Shown here: piece after piece, positions 4,954 to 8,787 of the stretch | How positions within the stretch are numbered: position 1 is the first letter of the stretch | How the letters are laid out: each line of letters begins with the position of its first letter | Source: JAWLCG01 sp041687295 | GTDB taxonomy: Bacteria > Planctomycetota > Phycisphaerae > SM23-33 > FEN-1343 | DNA: 8,787 bases | Direction: 5' to 3' | NCBI GenBank assembly: GCA_041687295.1 | Contig: JAWLCG010000212.1 | Coordinates: 1-8,787 of the forward strand | The notes under the pieces: model-generated | Database searches by the model: none | The model's input: only the letters and a program-made list of their open reading frames with translations | Told to the model about the DNA's origin: nothing | Made by a program: the position numbers and the translations under genes

Positions 4954-6036
4954 ATGCCGCAGCCGAGACGCATTCTGGTGGTCCTGCCGACGTGGGTGGG
5001 CGACAGCGTGATGGCCACGCCGACGCTGGCTGCGCTGCGGCGGCGGTTCCCCGACGCGCACATCGCGGCCCTGGGCGGCTCGGCGGCTTTGGGCACGCTG
5101 GCGGGCCAGCCGGGGGTGGATGCGTTCCTGGCCGACCCAGGCAAGTCCGCCGGGCCGCGGGGGCCGCGGGGCGTGCTGCGGGCGGCTCGGCTGGTGCGGC
5201 AGGGGGGTTACGACCTGGCGATCCTCCTGAGCAACGCCTTTCGGTCGGCGGCCGTGTGTCGCCTGGGGCGCGTGGGGCACATCGTCGGCTACGCCCGCGA
5301 CGGGCGAGGCTGGCTGCTGGGCGAGCGGCTCGAGGCCCCGCGCGACGAACGGGGGCGCTTCCGCCCCGTGCCGGCCATCGACTACTACCTGGCCCTGGCC
5401 GGCGCCGTCGGGGCCGACACCACCGACCGCACGATGCACCTGGCCGTCGAGCCGCCCTTCGCCGCCGAGGCCGAGACGCTCTTCACCCAGGCGGGCCTGG
5501 GCGGCGACGGGCCGGTGGTGATGATCAACCCCGGGGCGAGCTTCGGCTCGAGTAAGCTCTACCCGCCCGAGCGATTCGCCGCCGTCGCCGACGCGCTCAT
5601 CGAGCGGCGGGGCGCCCGCATCCTCATCAACGCCGGGCCGGCGGAGCGCGAGATCGCCGCCGCCGTCGAGGGGGCCATGACCCACCCGCCGGCGGTGAAC
5701 CTGGGTCGGCGGAGCAACTCGCTGGGCCTGGTCAAGGCCCTGCTGGCCCGCTGCGAGCTGCTGATCACCGGCGACACGGGCCCGCGGCACATCGGGGCCG
5801 CCCTGGGCACGGCCGTGGTCACTATCTTCGGCTCGACCGACCCGGACTGGACCACGCTGAACTACCCCCGCGAGCGGATCGTCCGGGCGGAGGTCGACTG
5901 CAGCCCCTGCCAGAAGAAGGTCTGCCCGCTGCCGCCGGGGCCCCGGCACCACCAGTGCATCCGCGCGATCGCGCCGGGGCAGGTCATCTCGGCCGCCGAG
6001 GAGCTGCTGGCCCTGCGCCCCGGAGGCCGGCCATGA
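4954..6036 (+). CDS. waaF: Glycosyltransferase family 9, LPS heptosyltransferase II-like
   Basis: A 360-residue GT-B enzyme that in the WaaF family adds the second heptose to the LPS inner core from ADP-heptose, at the inner face of the cytoplasmic membrane. The N-terminal RRILVVLPTWVGDSVMATPTL (5-25) carries the WVGD motif with the likely catalytic Asp17. NPGASFGSSKLYPPERFA (192-209) with Lys201 and GDTGPRHIGAALGT (273-286) form the nucleotide-sugar site. A four-cysteine tail (Cys316, 319, 324, 335: CSPCQ, KVCP, HHQC) resembles the WaaF/TIGR02195 group. ATG 4954 is the start since upstream in-frame sequence is thyX antisense-frame and repeat, and the protein begins correctly there. There is no Shine-Dalgarno sequence. 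It is the first gene of the operon and overlaps the next gene by 4 nt. The exact sugar acceptor is inferred. Confidence 0.88.
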   Translation: MPQPRRILVVLPTWVGDSVMATPTLAALRRRFPDAHIAALGGSAALGTLAGQPGVDAFLADPGKSAGPRGPRGVLRAARLVRQGGYDLAILLSNAFRSAAVCRLGRVGHIVGYARDGRGWLLGERLEAPRDERGRFRPVPAIDYYLALAGAVGADTTDRTMHLAVEPPFAAEAETLFTQAGLGGDGPVVMINPGASFGSSKLYPPERFAAVADALIERRGARILINAGPAEREIAAAVEGAMTHPPAVNLGRRSNSLGLVKALLARCELLITGDTGPRHIGAALGTAVVTIFGSTDPDWTTLNYPRERIVRAEVDCSPCQKKVCPLPPGPRHHQCIRAIAPGQVISAAEELLALRPGGRP

Positions 6037-6788
6037 GCGAGCCGGTCGCCACGCACTTCGACGAGCGGTGGCAGCCGTTGCTGGCCAGCGCGGGCCTGGG
6101 CGACTACGACGCCGTCATGGCCAGCCGCACCGGCCAGGCGCTGGTCAAGCCCGGCCTGGGCCGGCGCGAGCGGATCCGCGTGACCCTCACCGGCACCGAC
6201 GGGCGCCAGCACACCGTCTACCTGAAGCGCTACCCGCGCTCGGTGACCGCCCGCGACGAGTGGCGCGCCCTGCAGGCCGTCCGCGCCGCCGAGGTGCCCA
6301 CCATGCACCCCATCGCCTTCGGCACGGGCCCAGCCGGCGGGTTCGTCATCGTCTCGGCCGTGCCGGGCGACGCGCTCGAGCGGTGCCAGCATCGCCTCTT
6401 CGCCCGTGAGGACCTCGACACCCTCCCGCTGGGCGAGGCCCTGGGCGTGCTGGTCGGTCGGCTGCACCGGGCGGGGCTGGTCCACCAGGACCTCTACGCC
6501 AGCCACCTGTTCGTCGATGAGCGGCAGGGGCGCTTCCTCGTGCACCTGATCGACCTGGCCCGCGTGAAGCGCCCGCGCTGGCGGCGGTGGCGCTGGCGAG
6601 CCAAGGACCTCGCCCAGCTGCGCTTCTCACTGGCCGAGCCGTGGGCGTCGGCCCATTGGCCGGGCATCCTGGCCGCCTACGAGCACACGCTGGGCCGGCG
6701 CGTGCCGGGGCGGGTCTACCGCGCGATCGATCGGCGGATCGCCTGGATGCGCCGCCGCGAGGCCCGGCGGGCGGGGGGCACGGCGTGA
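6033..6788 (+). CDS. LPS core kinase, WaaP/InaA-type protein kinase-like fold
   Basis: A 251-residue protein with the protein-kinase-like fold used by WaaP/RfaP and KdkA to phosphorylate heptose or Kdo of the LPS core with ATP, on the cytoplasmic side. Visible residues: VYLKRY with Lys65 (ATP-binding Lys), DEWRAL with Glu76, the catalytic loop HQDLYASHLFV (151-161; Asp153, His158) and LIDLAR with Asp174 as the metal-binding Asp. HxDxYxxHxL followed by IDL is the WaaP pattern. The tail (about 179-251) is very Arg-rich, which would suit membrane or LPS contact. GGAGG (6022-6026) lies 6 nt before ATG 6033. The start overlaps the waaF-like stop (ATGA) and its stop overlaps the next start (GTGA). 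Whether heptose or Kdo is the target cannot be decided. Confidence 0.85.
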   Translation: MSEPVATHFDERWQPLLASAGLGDYDAVMASRTGQALVKPGLGRRERIRVTLTGTDGRQHTVYLKRYPRSVTARDEWRALQAVRAAEVPTMHPIAFGTGPAGGFVIVSAVPGDALERCQHRLFAREDLDTLPLGEALGVLVGRLHRAGLVHQDLYASHLFVDERQGRFLVHLIDLARVKRPRWRRWRWRAKDLAQLRFSLAEPWASAHWPGILAAYEHTLGRRVPGRVYRAIDRRIAWMRRREARRAGGTA

Positions 6789-7978
6789 GGGTCGCCATCG
6801 TGATCGAGGGCTTCGACCCCGCCCGCGGGGGGCGCGAGCGATCCACCGCCGACGTCGCCCACGAGCTGGCCCGTCAGGGCTGCGAGGTCGACGTGGTATG
6901 CATGACCGCCGGCGAGATGGTCGAGCCGGTGCGGGGCTTTCCGCTCTACGGCCCGCCGGGCCAGGTGCCCGTGCGGACCGTCCCGCTGGGCCCGACCGGC
7001 CGAACGCGGGCCGGGCGGCTGGAGCGTTTCCTGGCCGCCGCCGCCGAGAACACGGCCGCCGGCGGCTACGACATCGTCCACGCCATGCTGCCGATGGTGC
7101 AGGCCGACGTCTACCAGCTTCGCGGCGGGACGGTGCCGGGGCTCTTCGAGGCGCACCTGCGCATGCTGGGCCCAGCGGGTCGGGCCGTCCGGCGGCTCAC
7201 GTGGCGCTGCAACCGCGCGAGGCAGCTGCTGGCCCGGCAGGAGGCCCGGCTGGCGTGCGAGGGGCGGGTCTGGTGCCTGCCCGTCAGCGACCTGGTGGCG
7301 GCTGAGCTGGAGCGCCACTATGGCCGGACCGAGCGCGTCCGCACCGTCTTCAACGCCGTGGCCGTGCCCGCCCTGACCGACGAAACCCGCACGGCCATGC
7401 GGGCCGACGTCCGCGGCCGGCTGGGCTTCGGCGACGAAGACCTGGTCTGGCTGTGCCCGGCGATGAACTTCCAGCTCAAGGGCGTCGGCGAGATGATCGA
7501 GGCCTTCGCCGCCCTGCGACAGGCCCGCTCGCAGGGCCCCCGCCAGCGGCTGGTGGTGATCGGGCGCGATCGCCCCGAGGGTTTCGACCGCGCGATCGGC
7601 CTGCGGAGCGCGGGCGACGACGTCCGCTTCCTGCCGCCGACCGACCAGATCTGGGAGATGTACGCCGCCGCCGATGCGGTGGTCCTGCTGAGCTGGTATG
7701 ATCCCTGCAGCCGAGTCGTGCTGGAGGCCACCGCCCTGGGCATCCCCAGCCTCACCACCGCCCGCAACGGGGCGGCCGAGGCTTTGCGGGACGGCGCGGG
7801 CCTGGTCGTCGAGAGCCCCGCCGATCGCGAGGGCATCCTCGCCGCGATGCGCCGCCTGGCCGAGCCGGCCACACGGGCCGCCTGCCGCCAGGCCGCCCGC
7901 GCCCAGGCCCCGCAGCTGAGCGTGGCCCGGCACGTCGAGGAGCTGTTGGGCGTCTATCGGGAGGTCGCCAAGGCATGA
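6785..7978 (+). CDS. Glycosyltransferase family 4, WaaG-like
   Basis: A 397-residue GT-B enzyme that would extend the LPS core from a nucleotide sugar. RVAIVIEGFDPARGGRERST (2-21) is the acceptor-side start with its Gly-Gly loop. MNFQLKGVGEMIEAFAAL (227-244) matches the WaaG beta-strand/helix with Lys232. YDPCSRVVLEATALGIPSL (305-323) and TTARNGAAE carry the donor-site Glu314. ADVYQLRGGTVPG (107-119) is a feature I associate with WaaG relatives in planctomycetes. The start is GTG 6785, which overlaps the kinase stop by 4 nt and gives a correct N-terminus; a run of G (6773-6778) precedes it as a poor ribosome site, so translation is probably coupled. In enterobacteria WaaG and WaaP also cluster. 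Donor and acceptor sugars are unknown. Confidence 0.87.
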   Translation: MRVAIVIEGFDPARGGRERSTADVAHELARQGCEVDVVCMTAGEMVEPVRGFPLYGPPGQVPVRTVPLGPTGRTRAGRLERFLAAAAENTAAGGYDIVHAMLPMVQADVYQLRGGTVPGLFEAHLRMLGPAGRAVRRLTWRCNRARQLLARQEARLACEGRVWCLPVSDLVAAELERHYGRTERVRTVFNAVAVPALTDETRTAMRADVRGRLGFGDEDLVWLCPAMNFQLKGVGEMIEAFAALRQARSQGPRQRLVVIGRDRPEGFDRAIGLRSAGDDVRFLPPTDQIWEMYAAADAVVLLSWYDPCSRVVLEATALGIPSLTTARNGAAEALRDGAGLVVESPADREGILAAMRRLAEPATRAACRQAARAQAPQLSVARHVEELLGVYREVAKA

Positions 7979-8646
7979 GTCCGTGGGTTTCGTTCGTCCT
8001 GCTGCCGCTGGGAGCCTACGTGCTGGGCTCGACGCCCTTCGCCGTGCTCATCGCATCGAGCAAGGGCATCGACCTGCGCCGGCATGGCAGCGGCAACGTG
8101 GGGGCCACCAACGTCGGCCGGGTCGTGGGCCGAAAGTGGGGCTACCTGTGCTTCCTGCTGGACGTGGCCAAGGGCTTCGGGCCGGTCTTCGTGGCGGGGA
8201 TGCTCTTTCGCCACTACGGTGACGGGGTCAGCCGCACCGAGCAGGCGGCGTGGATCCTCACCGCCTTCGCCGCGGTGGCCGGGCACGTGCTGAGCTTCTG
8301 GCTGAAGTTCCGTGGCGGCAAGGGCGTGGCCACCTCGCTGGGAGTGGTGCTGGGCTTCTGGCCCTACTTCACGCTGCCGGGCCTGGCCGCCTTCGCCGTC
8401 TGGATCGCCGTGACGCTCCGCTGGCGCTACGTGTCGCTGGGCAGCATCGTGGCCGCGGGGGCCTTTCCGGTGCTGCTGGTGGCCGCGGCGCTGCTGTGGC
8501 AGTGGGACCTGGGCCTGCTCTGGCCGCTGCTGGCCTTCGCGGTGCTCATGAGCGCCCTGATCATCCTCCGCCACCGCCCCAACATCGCCCGCCTGCGAGC
8601 GGGGACGGAGAACAGGATCGGCGCGGGCAGGGACAGGCCCCAGTAG
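7975..8646 (+). CDS. plsY: Acyl-phosphate:glycerol-3-phosphate acyltransferase
   Basis: A 223-residue polytopic inner-membrane enzyme that transfers an acyl group from acyl-phosphate to position 1 of glycerol-3-phosphate, the first step of phosphatidic acid synthesis, working with PlsX. All three conserved motifs are present: GSGNVGATNVGR (38-49), GHVLSFWLKFRGGKGVATS (103-121) and HRPNIARLRAGTENRIG (200-216); LDVAKG (62-67) also fits. Hydrophobic segments lie near 5-27, 55-79, 92-110, 121-147 and 155-199. ATG 7975 overlaps the previous stop (ATGA); GGGAGG (7959-7964) lies 10 nt upstream. The usual neighbour of plsY is gpsA; here it closes an LPS-core operon. Length and motifs are complete. 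Confidence 0.96.
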   Translation: MSPWVSFVLLPLGAYVLGSTPFAVLIASSKGIDLRRHGSGNVGATNVGRVVGRKWGYLCFLLDVAKGFGPVFVAGMLFRHYGDGVSRTEQAAWILTAFAAVAGHVLSFWLKFRGGKGVATSLGVVLGFWPYFTLPGLAAFAVWIAVTLRWRYVSLGSIVAAGAFPVLLVAAALLWQWDLGLLWPLLAFAVLMSALIILRHRPNIARLRAGTENRIGAGRDRPQ

Positions 8647-8664
8647 ATTGGACCCAGTCAGTAG

Positions 8665-8681
8665 GGCGGGCACGGCCCGCC
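8665..8681 (+). terminator. Hairpin after plsY, terminator or REP-like
   Basis: GGCGGGC (8665-8671) pairs with GCCCGCC (8675-8681) over an ACG loop, 18 nt past the plsY stop. No T-run follows, so intrinsic termination would be inefficient. The word TAGGGCGGGCACGGCCCGCC has the look of an interspersed REP-like palindrome. It is the natural end of the four-gene operon in either case. Confidence 0.5.
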
Positions 8682-8718
8682 GCGAGGGCGCCCCGCGTCG
8701 CCGTGTGCCCCCATATAG

Positions 8719-8787
8719 CCCCGGGCATGCCCGGGGTCTTCGAGGGCGTCTGGCGCCCCCGTCGGAAAGACCCCGGGCATGCCCGGG
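8719..8787. repeat. Long inverted repeat of nested palindromes (cut by right edge)
   Basis: An 18-bp perfect palindrome, CCCCGGGCATGCCCGGGG (8719-8736), is followed by TCTT. A second copy preceded by AAGA begins at 8771 and is cut by the window end. Together, 8720-8740 and 8767-8787 are a 21-bp perfect inverted repeat with a 26-nt loop that contains a further GGGCG/CGCCC stem (8744-8748, 8754-8758). CGAGGGCG also occurs twice (8683-8690, 8741-8748). Nothing coding is seen in 8647-8787. Confidence 0.75.

Overview
The window is very G+C-rich bacterial DNA with short intergenic gaps. The protein set (an archaeal/planctomycete-like LeuC, ThyX, and a WaaF-WaaP-WaaG type LPS core cluster joined to PlsY) suggests a Gram-negative, outer-membrane-bearing bacterium. 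Planctomycetota, perhaps Phycisphaerae, is my best guess. That rests on the general look of the proteins, not on a database comparison.

Layout from left to right. Positions 1-98 hold the 3' end of a transposase-like gene that runs off the left edge. A short repeat-rich spacer (139-224) follows. On the minus strand are leuC (348-1730), with its own sigma70-like promoter and a strong terminator hairpin, and a LOG/TIGR00730 nucleotide-hydrolase-like gene (1931-2689). Diverging from LOG on the plus strand is a lipoprotein gene (2897-3724) with an Ig-like region and what looks like a degenerate HAD-type domain. Then comes thyX (3917-4714), followed by a tight four-gene operon (4954-8646): a WaaF-type heptosyltransferase, a WaaP/InaA-type kinase, a WaaG-type glycosyltransferase and plsY. 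Each of the last three genes overlaps its predecessor by exactly 4 nt (ATGA, GTGA, ATGA). The right edge (8665-8787) is made of hairpins and palindromes.

The most unusual structure is a repeat that flanks thyX. Two copies of a roughly 145-bp unit lie in opposite orientation on either side of the gene. Each unit has a CCCACGGAT/ATCCGTGGG hairpin, a spacer of about 45 nt, and an array of 7-nt AAATCNN units. The right copy is part of a larger, nearly symmetric element (about 4716-4943) that has heptad arrays pointing outward at both ends. The left copy keeps only one array, which sits directly in front of the thyX start codon. The last heptad of the right array runs into a TACAAT hexamer six bases before the heptosyltransferase ATG, and no Shine-Dalgarno sequence is present there. 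The repeat may therefore supply a promoter for a leaderless LPS-operon transcript.

Functionally, the operon couples LPS core assembly (heptose transfer, sugar phosphorylation, further glycosylation) to the first acylation step of phospholipid synthesis, so it is an envelope-building unit. leuC (leucine synthesis), LOG and thyX (dTMP synthesis) are separate housekeeping functions.
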